Shown: positions 36,952 through 50,184, numbered from the stretch's first letter. The stretch: DNA of 64,000 nucleotides from Gnomoniopsis sp. IMI 355080 (GCA_027946555.1 JAPEVC010000036.1:124001-188000); one strand, 5' to 3'. Numbers and translations: made by a program. The notes: generated from the letters alone by a model not told the origin.

Positions 36952-38487
36952 ACATTCCCATTCAAACCACTTGGCCATGCGGGACTGCTCTACTCTTTTT
37001 ATGTGCTGACGACATGCTGTGGATTTGAGCCTCATGCCTGACTGCCTCGCATGCATGACATACATATCAGAGACGTCAGATCGCGACGCCAAATTTGACC
37101 ATGGGTAGAACTTTGTTGTTGTTTGCCTACATCGTCTGAATGCAATCTCTTACACCTTGCCAAAGCAAATGGCTCACTGGACGCAAAACATAAGACGGAC
37201 AAGACAATCAGTCACAAGCGAGAACCGAGCGATCGAGCCACTGGAATCGTGTCTGTTCTCGGGAGTTAGATCTCAACCCCGGGTTTGCTGCAGATCTTCC
37301 GTTGCTTGCCGTCCCGGCAGGTCGCGATATCCTTGATCACGACCCTTATATCAGACGACATATGCACCCCGTGGTGCGAGAATGAAAGCTTCGTCAGTGA
37401 GAGCTTCTGCGATGACTCGCTACAGGCTTCGTGCGGCGCCCATGATGGGATGAGCGGGATGAGTGAATAACACAAATGATCAAGCTATAGCAAGGATGAC
37501 AGCCAAGAAGGTTTCACAAGACCATTACCGGTTTGTCAGACCGCCGCTTTTCGAGGGCCGTGGGATCAACGAGGAAGAACCCAAAACGCAAACGCCACTA
37601 AATCGCTCTCAATACCTATACGGTAGGTAACGAGTCGTCAGCCCAGAGCGTGAGATCGGAGCACATCAATCTCACGATTCAAATGTGGTTCGATTGTCTG
37701 AACCTCGCGCACCCAAGCATCTCCTACATAGTTTTGTTCCAGAGCGGCTCAGCTAATCTAATCGCCATCACACTATCACACCGACTGTCAGCTTTTCGGC
37801 CAGATCCTTCTCGAAAAGAGATTCAAGCAACAAAGCACACCCAGGAGCCCTGCGGGACGCGGGCCATGCCATGCTGCAGTTCTTCCGCACCCACAGGGAG
37901 CAAGGGATTTCGGCTCCAGGCTGAACGTGAGGCAGATGACCCTCCCTCTATTCCGTACAACCCCTCCCCCGATCCCCGACTACGACAACGTAGCAGGGTT
38001 CCTGGCCCAGTCGTCACAGTCCGAGGGGACCAAAAATAAAAAAAGGTCGTGTTCACAACGAGAATGACCGAACCTAGCGATGCCGATCACGGTGGAGCCT
38101 CATCGCCAACGTCTTGATTGTCTGCGCCATGCCAGGACCTGCGCAAGTACGATATGCGCGCGACCTTCAACTTTGCGCGTTGCTTTGCTTGAACCGGGCT
38201 TGCACCAAGCCGCTGGGCCTTCATCGGACCCTGCAGCCCTCTAGCGGAAAGCTTAGTGAAGGAGATGCGCGGAGCAGGGATGCAACCTGCCAGGCCGGGG
38301 GGTTATCTTGCCTTCAAAATGCAATGCAGAGCGGCTATGTACGTCTAAAACCTGACCAATCATAAAATTGCATTGGGGTGAGCTCGCGACGTTTCAGCTA
38401 CATCCACTCTTATTCTATGTCTTACTTCGACTACGTATCCATTTCGAGCTAGCGTCTGCCGTCTTTGCCGGAACGAAGGGGTGTGAG

Positions 38488-38555
38488 ACGATTAAAGAGA
38501 AAAAAATCAGAACAAAGGAATAGAGAGAAATAAGAAAAAAAGAAAAAAGAACAGT
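38488..38555. repeat. Purine-rich (A/G) tract
   Basis: About 68 bases are almost wholly A and G on the + strand, i.e. a CT-rich tract on the minus strand. Such tracts often lie near fungal transcription starts, so an unannotated minus-strand transcript could begin near here. Confidence 0.55.
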
Positions 38556-41500
38556 TGTCACTCTGGTTCTTACCTGGGGCAGCAGTGAGGGATAATTGAC
38601 TCGACGGGATTCGAAGCGGACATCTGACGTTACTCGATCGGTCCGTCGAGGGCCGGCCAGACGGTCGCATTCCGACGATATCACACCGTTACGGGGCGCG
38701 GTCCACTTAGCGAAATGGCAAAGTGGCAGCCTCATCAAATGGTGGGCAAGGCTGGAGCACTATCATTGCCTACCTAGCCGCTGCTGCAACCTACATAGTA
38801 ATTACTATATACTGCGTAAACCCATGAGCAAATGCCACGGCACAATGACTAGCCCTCTCGCGAAGATCAGAGCTCCACGCAATGACAGGGCTGTCGGTGC
38901 TGGATAGGCCCTGGGGAGACCGTCATGGTACTGTGCCATAGTAAGCTGGGGCTTTGGAACCATCATTCATGACATCGTCATTCTAGTTTGGCTTTATCAG
39001 GAGTCTGAAGTCGCCCAGCCTCCTCGGATGTCGTCAATCGAGGGGTACAAAGTGACGAATGGCGAGAATCCAATCAATGCAGTCCACGTCTGCAAGCCCA
39101 CACACCACACTTTTTGTCTACATTGGTACCGTACAAGGGCGCCAATCCTACAACATCAAGGTTCAATGGAGCATGTGAGGCTGGAACCCAACCTTAATAT
39201 TTCATCCAGATTTTGAACGTGTCTGGCGGCAGGTCCACATAGAGGGCAACAAGATCACTCCGAGTCGATGATTGAGTTGAGTACACGGCCGTCTCAACCT
39301 TCATCGTTGAGTCCTGCTTGGCTTCTATGTACAAATTAATCAAGCTATCACCCCCCTCCCTCTGAAATATACGTGTACCACGATCTGAGAGCCCATGCAC
39401 ATCACGCTCCTTAGCAGTGCTCTGCTGGAGAGACTCATGCAGGACGGACCGTTTTCCGCCCTACATAAAAGCCGGGATGCTGTCATCCTCTGTCCTCTGT
39501 GAGCCGGTTGGCTGGGGTTGCGCAATATCTTTTCCTTTCCCTTTTCCTCACAGTGGCTTCGACTATTATTTTCAAGGTATTCAGTACATTTTCGGACTAG
39601 TTGACGGCATGTTGGGTGCTCCGCAACAAGCCTCTTCAGAATGCAAAACTGCGGATAGACACAGCACCGGCCTTCAAAGTCTCCGTACTAGCACGGCATA
39701 GTGCAGGCTGTGAGTGACCACGCCCGAGCATTCGGCTATTGGTTGTCGCTGCTATTTTCTTGGGGCTTTCGAGTACCTCGCGCGAGGTTTCTGGACCTTC
39801 GTGGAGATGCTTCGTGCCTGGCATCTGAGGCTAGAGTAGCTGTACCCTATGTACTGTACAATCAACACAAGCACTGTAAAGTACAACAACATGCGAACGC
39901 GTCTGAAAAGACCCGAGCCAACCGTTGCAGTCCGCAGACGCAGTATTGCACGATACGACACCAAGTCATCCGTGCAGTTCCTTCAAGAACACTTACTGGT
40001 AGAAGGACATTGTGATATTGGCTATCTCTTGGATCAAGTGCAGTTGAGAGATCCATGGCTCTCTAACCTTGTGTTTGTCAACAACTGCGGGCGTACCGTA
40101 CCCTTTTGCCTCGACTGGGTCAGGGTGCAGTCCCGATCGATGCCGCACTGTGGTTGCTTCATTATGGCGCTTTCTAGTGAGGTGATATCCAGAGACCGAA
40201 CAAGCTTAGCGTGATGCTCACCGCTACTCTTGCACACTCCAGGTGCGTATCTAGATATCGTTCACCCACACTGCCGTTGGCTTTTTCTATTTCGGCGGAA
40301 CCCGTTCGGCCAATGGAAATTCGGGGAAATTCGTGTCCAAGTTTCTTTTTTTTTTTCTCCTCAAATCGGACCCCTGTGCCTTCGTCCCAGACAGGACTTC
40401 ACGTGGAAATTCAATTGCTGGTGCATTCGGATTCGCTGATCCCCGTGCTATTGCCATCGCATACCGGGTCCAGACTATTATGTCTGGCGGCTGGGCTTTC
40501 CCATCCTGATCCCGAGATGGTAACGGGAAAAGATCGGTGTGCTGGCCTGGCTCCGATCCTTGCCTGAGGCCTGGACCGTTCAACTCTTGCGCCCCCGTGG
40601 CGCTAAGCGCCAGGTGTCTCGAATTGCCCATGGCATCTTTAGAAGAGGGTGTCATACAATTTCGGACAGCCAGATCTCCAGTGTCAGATGGCCTCGCTCC
40701 CTATCAGGGCAGGCGTGCGTGCCAACACTGTCAACACTGCCTCCCGTCGGTCCCAGTCGGTATAAACCCCGTATGGGCCGGGGGTTTGGCCACGTTTGGA
40801 AGGTCTCTTGTACCTACTCACAGGATCTCAGGATTTGAGACACTTGACGACAAGGCGATTACTCTTTTGTTTGACGTGGCAGCGTGGCCGCCCCCTGGCT
40901 GGGCCCTTTCGGTTATAGTGAATATTGCTTCTTCCTTGTGAACCCTGGGAAAGCATACCCACGAAACGCCAGCCTCGCGCCTCGGGACCGACCTCACGAG
41001 GTCTTGCCCCCCCTCCCTTCGCCAGAAAGCCTGAATGCTTTCATGGAGGCCCGTCTCTGCGGCCGTTTTGCTCCTCCCTTATTCAGTATCCCAGTCGTGG
41101 GCTGGGACCCTGGATCTCTCCGGATCTACTATGGTATGTACGGACTACAGTCATGCTGCACTCACATGCTTCGCATATGTGCAGACCAGGGCCCAGGCCC
41201 TGCGCTGCTCCATCAGGCTGCGGCGAAGGGTTGATCACCGGAGCACCAGCCCCAAATCTAATGCTGACACCCGCTTTGAAGCGTGGGCATCGGGATGGCT
41301 GCAGTGTCGCATCATAGGCAGTAGCTGCCGCGGGCGGCGTCATCATGTGGGCTGGGCAAGGTTCGCTTTGTTTTCCCGATGATCTTCACATTGCTACCGT
41401 CTGGATTTCGCGTTTGGGAACATTAGCCTCCACCTAGCTCTGTGGTGACCGGCCTGTATTGCGGGAGCTGCCTGCAGGTATGGAGTACGGGAGAGCAAGG

Positions 41501-41702
41501 CACGGTACATTGGAAGCTGGACTGTTGCTGTCAGACACCCTCCTCTGAGCCCTCCTTACTGACATCGCATGCTCCTTTTTTTTGGGCATGGTCATGTAAG
41601 TCCGGCTGAAGCCAGTGGTTTGAGGGTGCATCGCGTCGTTTTAGATGACCAGCATGCACACTGTGGACCGCAACTGAGTCAACTGCAGTCGCAGTCGCAT
41701 TC

Positions 41703-41743
41703 GCCGCTGCCGCTGCCGCTGCTGCTGCTATTGCTGCTGCTGC
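41703..41743. repeat. GCT/GCC trinucleotide repeat
   Basis: An imperfect run of GCC and GCT triplets with one ATT interruption, preceded by GCAGTC copies. It lies in gene-free DNA. Confidence 0.85.
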
Positions 41744-44700
41744 AAGGCTTAGACAGTCGAGCCTGGTTGTCTAGAACTTTGAGGGCCTAGGTACCCTTTC
41801 ACTATGTTTCCGGGGTGTTGCAAAAGGCTGTGGGTCATGGTGACCATCCTGGCTGTGCCTCAAATGAAGCGACCTACCAGGCTACCTACCATTCAATATC
41901 AAATACTCCTCACCGGCCAAGTTACAAACCGCCATCATGCAGTCAGAGTTGCAGGGCAGCTTGCTGCATAGTCTACTGTTGCAAGTGCAACCGCGGAATG
42001 CACAGGACAACTCGCCGTATGCACAAGGTGCATCATACAGCGCACTACTGTAGGGTGGCAGCCCATGAGAACGCCCAGCGTGTCTATTTTCGCCCCTCCC
42101 CCAACCCATCTGACGAACGGCGTTGGCGAGGTTTTGCCTTTTTTACTGGGGAACACGGAAGAAATGAGAGACAACTCACCCATCCCACACACAAACATTG
42201 CGCCATGAAGGGATGTTGTCAGCTTTAATCGAACGACAGATCCAGGAGGGCGGCCTAAGCTGACAGTTGTTCACCAACTCGAGAGGCTGTGTGGTGGTGT
42301 GTCGCACGGCATATGCAATGAGGTGTTCTCCCCTAACCTCATGGCGATAATGGCGCCAGGGCTATTCGTTCAGGCCTGTATGGTATGTCCAATGCTTGGA
42401 CTCGCTGTTTTGCCCCTTTTCAGCAACTCGACAGGGCCGTTTCCGTCGCAAAAAGCAGCCAGCAGCCAGCACGCTACTTTGTCCCAGCCAGATCTGACGG
42501 AGGATCCGGCTTGAGGAAAGCTTACAATGAACACAATCATACGGTTCGTACTGCGCAAATGGTACCTGGCAAACTACTGACAAGACGCGCGTCGTGGGTT
42601 GTGTTATGCGCACGCACAAGTTTTGGCGTTGTCCATCCTTCTTGGTGCGCTGCGCTGCACAACCCGCTTTGTACTTGTCCTCCTGCGGGATGCAAGTATG
42701 ATGCGCATATCATTAGGACAGCGGGAAGGCAAGGCGGGCGGGCGGGCGTACGACACATGCTGTCACGGCAGCTCACCTGCTGTTCGTCGATTGACGAGAC
42801 AGTCAATGGCTGTGTTCCTGTAGTTGGAGGCGGCCAGGTAGCCAGCTTTCCTTCCAGAGTTGTTTGGTAGTCAGCGCATGTGCAGAGTTTGTTGAAGCTA
42901 AGTTTGAGACTCTGCGGGTTGCTCGTGCTGATACCGCTGTGCCGTCCTGCAAAGTGGCACCGCAATGCAATGCGACCCGGCAGTTGGCGCAACGCAACCG
43001 TCGTGCGTACATGCTGATTTCCAGAACCTGTATGACTTCGGATGAGCTCACACAGCCTGCGGTTCGACGCACACGCACTTACATACACAATGGATGAACT
43101 ACAACAAAACCTTCGAGGCAGCGGGACCCGAACGATGCAACTGTCAAGCACCAGCAGTGCGTTGCCGTCACTGTACGATCTTGCGTATTGCGTGCGTTCG
43201 CAGGCATGCTGTGCGCCTGTGCGATGCTGCTGTTGTGCGGGCGTCGGTCCAGGCTCCTTGTTGGATTGCCCATGGGCAAGGGCCCAAACGCAGGTTCAAA
43301 GTCTATCTGGGTTCATCTCGCAGGCCAAAGATCCATGCCCAAGATGCTGTTGGGATTCCCACCTCACACACCTGCAGCGAAACTCTTCTCTACATACAGC
43401 GTTGGCCTGCCTGTGCTTGCTGAAGCCGCCGAGCGGGATGAAACGAGATTCGGGATCGAATGGGCCTTGCTTAGGGACGTAAGTTGCCGCAACCTAAGCT
43501 CGACTGATCAGCGCTCTTTACTATCGTGCATTCGTTAGCGGAGCTGTCCCTGGTGAGCAAAATATTGGCACTTGGGTTCGCGCATCATGCCACCTTGCCA
43601 TTTCTAAGCAAAGCCCGTGGGCCAACAGCCGGAAATAGACTCGATGTCCAGCCTGGGAAGTGGGAGTGACTTAGTTCGACGAGATGTTTGATCCTCTCGA
43701 CAAGGGGTGCTACACTCGACAGTCGGAAATGGCAATTGCTCCGTTCCACCTATTGGAACCGGTGATGGCCAAGTTGGCAGATCCGAGTGGATAGTGGCTT
43801 GAAGGTTCAGTGCTTCCAAATAGTTCAGAAAGTGTGTCCAACTTGTGCAAAGTGTTCATGACCAGCTTCCTTGGCCAAAGTTCACACAAATGAGCGCCGA
43901 ACGTGAATTAGCACGCCCTCACGCGAGGACCGTATCACATAGGCCTGTCCTGTATCCGAAGTATCCATGTGTGCAAATGTCACGACTCAGGAAACTCGAT
44001 CAAGTCTTTCTTTCAAGTCACTAGTAGTCGGCGCATTGCGTATTGCACACATCCATCATGACACAGGGTAATTTGGTTGGTCGGGGAGATCAATCGCGGA
44101 GCGGTATCGTCGCGTCTCATCGGAGCCGAATACCAGGAGAGCTTCATCACAAGGATGCTTCATTCGACCATTCAACTCTCCGTTGGTAAGCGCAGATGGA
44201 CAAAGAGGAAGGTCGCAAGAAGGAGGCCCCTGGAGAAGACCCAGCCGTCCGACCTTGGAAGGTTTGTGGGAGACGGGGGGGGAGAGGCGCAGCTTACCGC
44301 CCTGCATGAACATCCGGAAACATTCACTGATCAAGCACTGATTATGCAGCTTCTACCAGAGGCTCGCCATATGCTGCGAGAGTCTGTTGTACGCGACTTG
44401 CCGTCTGTCGTGAGCACGGGAAGGCAACGTGATTGCTAGGATGTTCGCGGTTTGGGACATACGGGGGGACAGGTGCACTTTTGGGAGATCCGAGGGCAGT
44501 CACCATCGTCTGTGCTTCGTACCTTTGTGTCCTACCTGGGAAACTCGTCGCAGCTCGAGCTACTGTAGCGATCCTCCCGCGTGACATGCTTCTTGCGTAC
44601 CTAGGTAGACAATCATCATCTAAAAGCCTCGGGTGATGATCACGATCCCTGGGCATGGAACGATACCTGGGCATGGTAGAGGAACTGATCTCGGCAAGGC

Positions 44701-46085
44701 TTTGTATAGTATCCAAAGTGGCCATAGCCCACGCTGTAAGCAGCCATCACATCGTTTGAGAGCTAGGGATGAGACTTAGGGGCTGATACTGGAGATATTA
44801 AACATAGGTAGGCACAGGCTAGAAACAGGTACGAAACAATTGCCGTTGTAACCCAGATACAACACCGGAGAATACAGTTCACTTATAGTACGAAGATGGA
44901 CATAAGTGGGAAAAAACGAAAAGGAGTACAACATAGTGCAGGCTGATGAGAGACGCTTTTTTCTCCAGCATTCCGCAGTGCCGAGGAGTGTTGCAGGGAA
45001 ATCTAACTTTTACTACCAAGGTACCTAATAGATTGCCGTGTCCCAGGAAACTGGTCGGTCAGTGCCAGGGGCAAACAGTCGCAACTGAGACAGAGATCCT
45101 GCATATACTCAAAGTTAAAAGTATGAGATATTAGACGGAGACCGCCGCTACGTGACTGCCGACTATTGAATTTGACCTTTTCGTGAGCTTACCGCAGCTA
45201 GCGAGGGTGTCGCAAAGTTGAAGTGGCGAATATGCTTTTGAGGGTCGGTATAAAGTGTGACATAAGGGGCACCGCTGGCTTGGTATCTCCGAAATGAACA
45301 AAAATTGGCTTAGTCCCGAAGGCTATCGTAATGTCCCGTTTCATTCGGGTACTCAGGCCGAAGATGAATAGACGAGATGCAGCACATCATACGACATGAG
45401 ATGGGGGGTGGGTAGTTTTGTGTGTGTCGCAATGGGAAACCGGACGTCCGAGACGAGGCTGAAAACTGCGAGCGCTCACTCCCGGAGGCAGGTTGATCCT
45501 CAAGTTGGCCAGTCGCTAAACGAGATGAACAATCGAAGTGAATACTGTGGAAATGTAGTGTTGTTTGTGTGAGTTTGAGGATATCCACGATGCTGTCAGA
45601 GAAGAATGCTAATCTGGAACCCAGGGATGTACGTATAGAAGTCTTAGCGCAAATCAACCGATTGCTCTACACTGGAGCGGGTTTGAGCATCTTTACAGAG
45701 ATAGCAGAACACTCGTAGACTGTCCGTGCATATTGAAGGCAGTCAGAGTGTGGTAGAGAGCCCAAGTCGGAAGGTGAATTGTAGTGAACAATGGCATCAC
45801 ATGACTTGGCGCTTGACGTGGCGTTGCCCGGACGCGCCAACGACGGGAAGACCGTGTCGGCAGCAACCAAGCCTTACTGCCTCTTTATTCACCCGGATAA
45901 ACAATAGAAGGACGATACCAAGGCTCGTATCAAACATCGCTCTGCCACTGCATATAAACCTGTCGATGAAAGCGGACATGATTGCCTACTTCCTCCAACA
46001 ACGAACCTCTTCATGCGCGCTTGATACTTGTTTGCCACCTATTCGCTCATGACCCATTCCCTAGAAGCGGCAGAACAAGACCGAG

Positions 46086-47014
46086 ATGCCTTCGCCGTCA
46101 AATTCAGCCCTTCCCAAAGCTGCGCAGCCAAAATATGGGAGGAACTTTGATCCCTGGAACTCAGTGGCGCTTGGCCACCAACGCGCAGAAACGAAGGGCC
46201 CTCAGGGCTGGCGCGAGAACCGTACCTGGAAGCTACAGAACCAGCTAGCTGCTGGTCATTCTGGAGGTGCGCGGCTTTCGGACGCCGTTGGCGCCGGCTC
46301 AGAAGACTACGATGAAGAGCACCAGGTTCTTATACCCAAGGAAGTCAGGGCGCGTGCGACGAATAGCGTGATGGATATGCTGCGAAAGCCGGGTACGATG
46401 GCCCAGGGCCGCAGCCGAAGCGTGTCGCCAGATAAGAAAGTTGGGGACTTGAAGGGGACTGATGGAGCCTGTCCGACGGCTGAGAAACAGGTCATGGCCT
46501 TGCCACAAGAAGGGGACAGTGAGCGTGAAGCAACCAAGGAGGAAGCCCAAGGTGGCAGCAGCAAGATCTTCGATGGGCTGGTGGTATACGTCAACGGTTC
46601 TACACACCCACACATCAGCGACCACAAGCTGAAGCACGTCCTTGTCGAGAACGGCGCAAGCATGTCTATCCACCTCGGAAGGAGAAAAGTTACGCATGTC
46701 ATCTTGGGGAGGCCGTCGGGACCGAGCGGCGGCGCTGGAGGCGGACTTGCGGGCGGCAAGTTGGACAAGGAGATCCGGCGGGTCGGCGGCTGTGGTATCA
46801 AGTATGTTGGGGTTGAGTGGTGAGTGTCTCGGACTTGAGCCATGACCTAAGCCTACTTTTCAGCTCTGGACTGCTTATGCTGACGGTTCTTAGGGTACTC
46901 GAAAGCCTCAAAGCTGGTCGTCGTTTGCCAGAGGCCAAATTCGGCAACCTGAAAGTCGCTTCAAAGGGTCAGCCTAGTGTATACGGGTCTTTTACCAAGC
47001 AAGCGACCTCCTGA
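46086..47014 (+). CDS. Small REV1-type BRCT domain protein
   Basis: Exons 46086-46819 and 46894-47014 give 284 residues. A single BRCT domain fills the C-terminal half, starting IFDGLVVYVNGSTHPHISDH, with the usual Gly-rich middle (LVENGASMSIHLGRRKVTHV) and the Trp-helix (EW-VLESLKAGRRLPEAKF) formed by exon joining. It resembles the N-terminal BRCT of the translesion polymerase REV1, but no polymerase domain follows. The N-terminal part is basic and disordered. A role in DNA-damage response or phosphopeptide binding is inferred from the domain only. It is the only gene in about 26 kb between stuA and the cell-wall protein gene. Confidence 0.82.
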
Positions 47015-49817
47015 CTCGCTGTTTCGGAATTGTTGTCTCTTTCACCATCGGGCGTTGGTGGAGGCCCGTGGACACAGGGTCTCGAGGATCGACTGTTTGC
47101 TGCGGGGTGATTCCTCCGACTATATTGCTTCGCGTGGTTCTGTGAGCGGTGAGATTTCAACTTGCCGCGCGTACCCAGGACCTCCTGGTCTTTGAAGATA
47201 CACAGCATGATCATGTATACGGGAAAGGGGTAGGTGCATCACTTCTGCATTGGCCAGGCTTTCGACTTTTATGGCGCGAACGGACGGACATCGGTGGCGT
47301 ATCGGGGAATGGACCTTGCATGGAATGGAAGGATAGACGGAAGGACACATGGAAGCAATTCTGGCATGTATTTTCGGAAAGGTACCTAGATCAAAATCTT
47401 TTGGGCTTACGCTTTGGCGGTTGGGTTTTTGCTTCAGGTCTCAGTCAGATTTTGGGTAAATCTTTCGCCATCCCTGGATTGCGCATGCTTTTGCCACCTT
47501 CGATCTACATTTATGAGGCTGAAATACGACTGTAACCGGCGGGTTGGACTTCATGGCAACGATGCTGTGTTGCTCACTGAAAGCTCCAGGTATTACCCGC
47601 CCAAAAGGCTAGAACCTCAGGCCTGGAGTTATCAATTCACAGCCACAAGCACAGTGTCCTCGTACTGTCTCCAGCTAGCACAAAATACGAGGACAGAGAT
47701 CTATATCCCACTTGAACGGCCAGCCTAGGTATTCACGAGGGCAGTGAGCTCCAGAGCCGGGCGGTATTTACGAGCTGGGCCCTCCCCATCAATTCATCTA
47801 CCTACGATATTCCGATTGCCCAAGTCGTACAATTAGATTAACGGGTATCACGCATTCAACTCTCCCAACCCATTATCGCACCCTTTGTGTGACTGCTGGA
47901 CTGCAAGAAAGTGAATGAACAGACACATCGTTCCAGCCTGGCGGGTGAGGTTTTCCCTTGCGTGAGTACCGGCTACGTGCGCCCGCCTGCTTCTTTCCAG
48001 AAACTGTGCATGAAGGTAGGTAGGTCAACAGTAACCAAACGGCTCCTTTCAAGCTCTGGCTGACTCGAAACGAAACCCTTATCGACGGGCGACCAGAACC
48101 CAGCGAAGCGCATGGGTTAGGTGGGCCACCTGGGCACCTTTGTCCCACCAAGCCACAAAGGAAGGGAAGGCGACGGAACCAACGGATGTTCCTGTTTCGA
48201 GTACAGACATTTTCTACGCCCAGGTTCCCTGCGCGCTGTACTTTGGAAGCTGCTCTGCAATCTTCACGTTGTGCAAAGCTACAGTTAGGACCCGACGGTG
48301 TGTGACGTGGCGAGAAAGTGGCCGGGTGTGCGTTAACCTATTCTCATCTGTGTCGACCGGTTGCTCGTAAAAGACTGAATTGGCATAGCAGTATGGCCTG
48401 AGATTTGACACCGGTATCTGCATTGTAGTTCTGGACGGATTCATATTGTGCGAGCATACCGGTAAGTATAGGGAGACCGTCCGATATTTTCTATGGTGGG
48501 CTGTTTTACTCCCGTGTCTGTTCACCTTGATCTTTCAAATACGAGGAATGTATGTAGGCACAGAAACACTAAACTTGGAGCTAGTACGCATTCTGGTACG
48601 GGGTTTTCCTATCCAGAGCTGGACTAGGAGAGTCGTCTTGTACCTACATAAGTAGGTAGCTCCATCCGATGGCGGGTACTGGACCAAGAAAATCTTTGCG
48701 AAGGCTACGAAAATCTCAAAATTTCTCGGAACACGTGATGTTCTTGAGCACTGAATGCAGTGACGCGGTAGCTGTACCTTGAGCCTCGACAGCAACTTTG
48801 CATGTAGATCACGTGTAATGGTTGTCGCATGCGGTCGCCATGCGGCTAGACTTATGGGCTTGCAGCCTGTGAGATTCTGCATATGTTGGGGTATTCGAAT
48901 TGGATCATCCATTCGCGGCTGATGGGTTCAAATTTGCATGCGACTCAGTTCCATGGGCATCACCTGAGCAGCAGCGCTTTGGCCAATTAACAAGTCTGAG
49001 TCTTTCGTCATAGGTGGTAGCTCAATTTTGCACCCCTACCCCCTTTTCATTGGAAATACATGCAATAGTACAAAAATCTCGTTGGGTCTAATAGAATTTC
49101 CCATATGTTCGTGGTGGCGCAAGCTCATCTACTGAACTCAGCCTCGTGATGTTCGCTCAGCCTTGCCCTGATGAGTCATCAGCTTTGCATATTCTATGGT
49201 TTGTGTCACCTTGATAGAGTTAAAACAAGCTGCATCAAAATGCAGATGATTATAGACCAATGAAAAGCATCATTAGTTCTATACAGAGGAGTTGCCGCCT
49301 CCTCCACCCATGAAAAGCCAGTGACTTGTGCTCATACAAGTTTCGACCTTGAGAAGCACTTGAGTAGGCAGTCTCTTGCCTAGGGAGCCAATTCCTCATG
49401 AAACTACCTAACTATTACATTCATTAATACCGAAGGTCTCATGATTAACACTATTGCTAATGACCACACCGTAGGGGCCAAGGCCTATCGTTGTCTGAAA
49501 AGTCACTCATCCACTCAGCATTTTTTTCCTCTGGTCTATTTCACCCAATAATCCCTTCAGTTGGCGATTATCGATTCGTCCTTGGTTATACGATCTTACG
49601 AAACAAATAATAAACACTAATAGTAACCTTGGAAGTCAGATATAGTTGATCAATTAAGGATATACGGAAGGAAGCCACTTATAGATGGACAGACAGCCAT
49701 CTCCTCGTTATAATGGGTTACAATAGAAGAATATTGACGCAGGACTACTATTAAGCCCTCCAATACTGCTATAGCATAGAGTCCTTGTGGGTTTAGCTTT
49801 GCCGTGGATGAGACGCC

Positions 49818-49828
49818 GGGGGGGGGGG
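49818..49828. repeat. G11 homopolymer
   Basis: Eleven consecutive G in the AT-richer gene-poor region. Confidence 0.9.
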
Positions 49829-50184
49829 CGCAGTGCCAGCTCGCTGGCCTTGAAAGTAGCAACATCGTCGATCTCGCCTATTTACTTAGGCGCCGACCCT
49901 ATACTTCAATTATGGATAATGACAACGGTACTAGTGACAGGGTAGCGATAAGTATAGCCGGGATATGAGCGACAGCGAGATAGTCACAGTGATAGCTGTA
50001 GCCATGCTGTCGATCAGGCTGATATTCCAAAGTTACCGGCACTGACAACGTTGTTTACACTCCGGCCAAATTCTGACATGTCCGGTTAGGCGCTAATATT
50101 CACCGATTCAATTGGTTTAAGAGTATATGTATAGGCGATTTATAGACCTACCACTATACAGAATTTGGTCGGACAGCGCAAGAA

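Larger units (their letters stand above)
28816..38400. other. Gene-free DNA upstream of stuA, proximal part
   Basis: Both strands were read over about 9.6 kb. Frames reach only ~150 codons and none shows a domain, a compositional signature or plausible splice partners. Base composition by eye is close to that of the genic DNA, and no long terminal or inverted repeats stand out. The stretch contains C or G runs of at least 10 at 30284-30294, 32524-32533, 33462-33471 and 36940-36951, and a TACGGAG repeat at 35582-35599. It may be regulatory DNA or non-coding RNA. Confidence 0.5.
38401..46085. other. Gene-free DNA between stuA and the BRCT gene, distal part
   Basis: About 7.7 kb without a supportable gene. 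The longest frame is 204 codons on the minus strand (42537-43151), rich in Cys, Ser and Arg with no domain. It contains a purine-rich tract at about 38488-38555, a T11 run at 40346-40356, a GCT/GCC trinucleotide stretch at 41703-41743 and GGTACCTAG-type motifs at 41786 and 44598. The promoter of the BRCT gene must lie at its right end. Confidence 0.5.

Noticed and set aside
42537..43151. 204-codon frame on the minus strand, the longest in the gene-free region
   Set aside because: It has no domain or family resemblance and several overlapping frames of similar length; it looks like chance.
27698..46085. Many StuA-response-element matches (WCGCGWNM) upstream of stuA, suggesting autoregulation
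   Set aside because: I counted about a dozen by eye, while roughly 19 are expected by chance on both strands of 18 kb, so there is no enrichment.
46307..46843. 178-codon frame antisense to the BRCT gene
   Set aside because: It lies wholly within the BRCT coding exon on the other strand and has no recognisable features.
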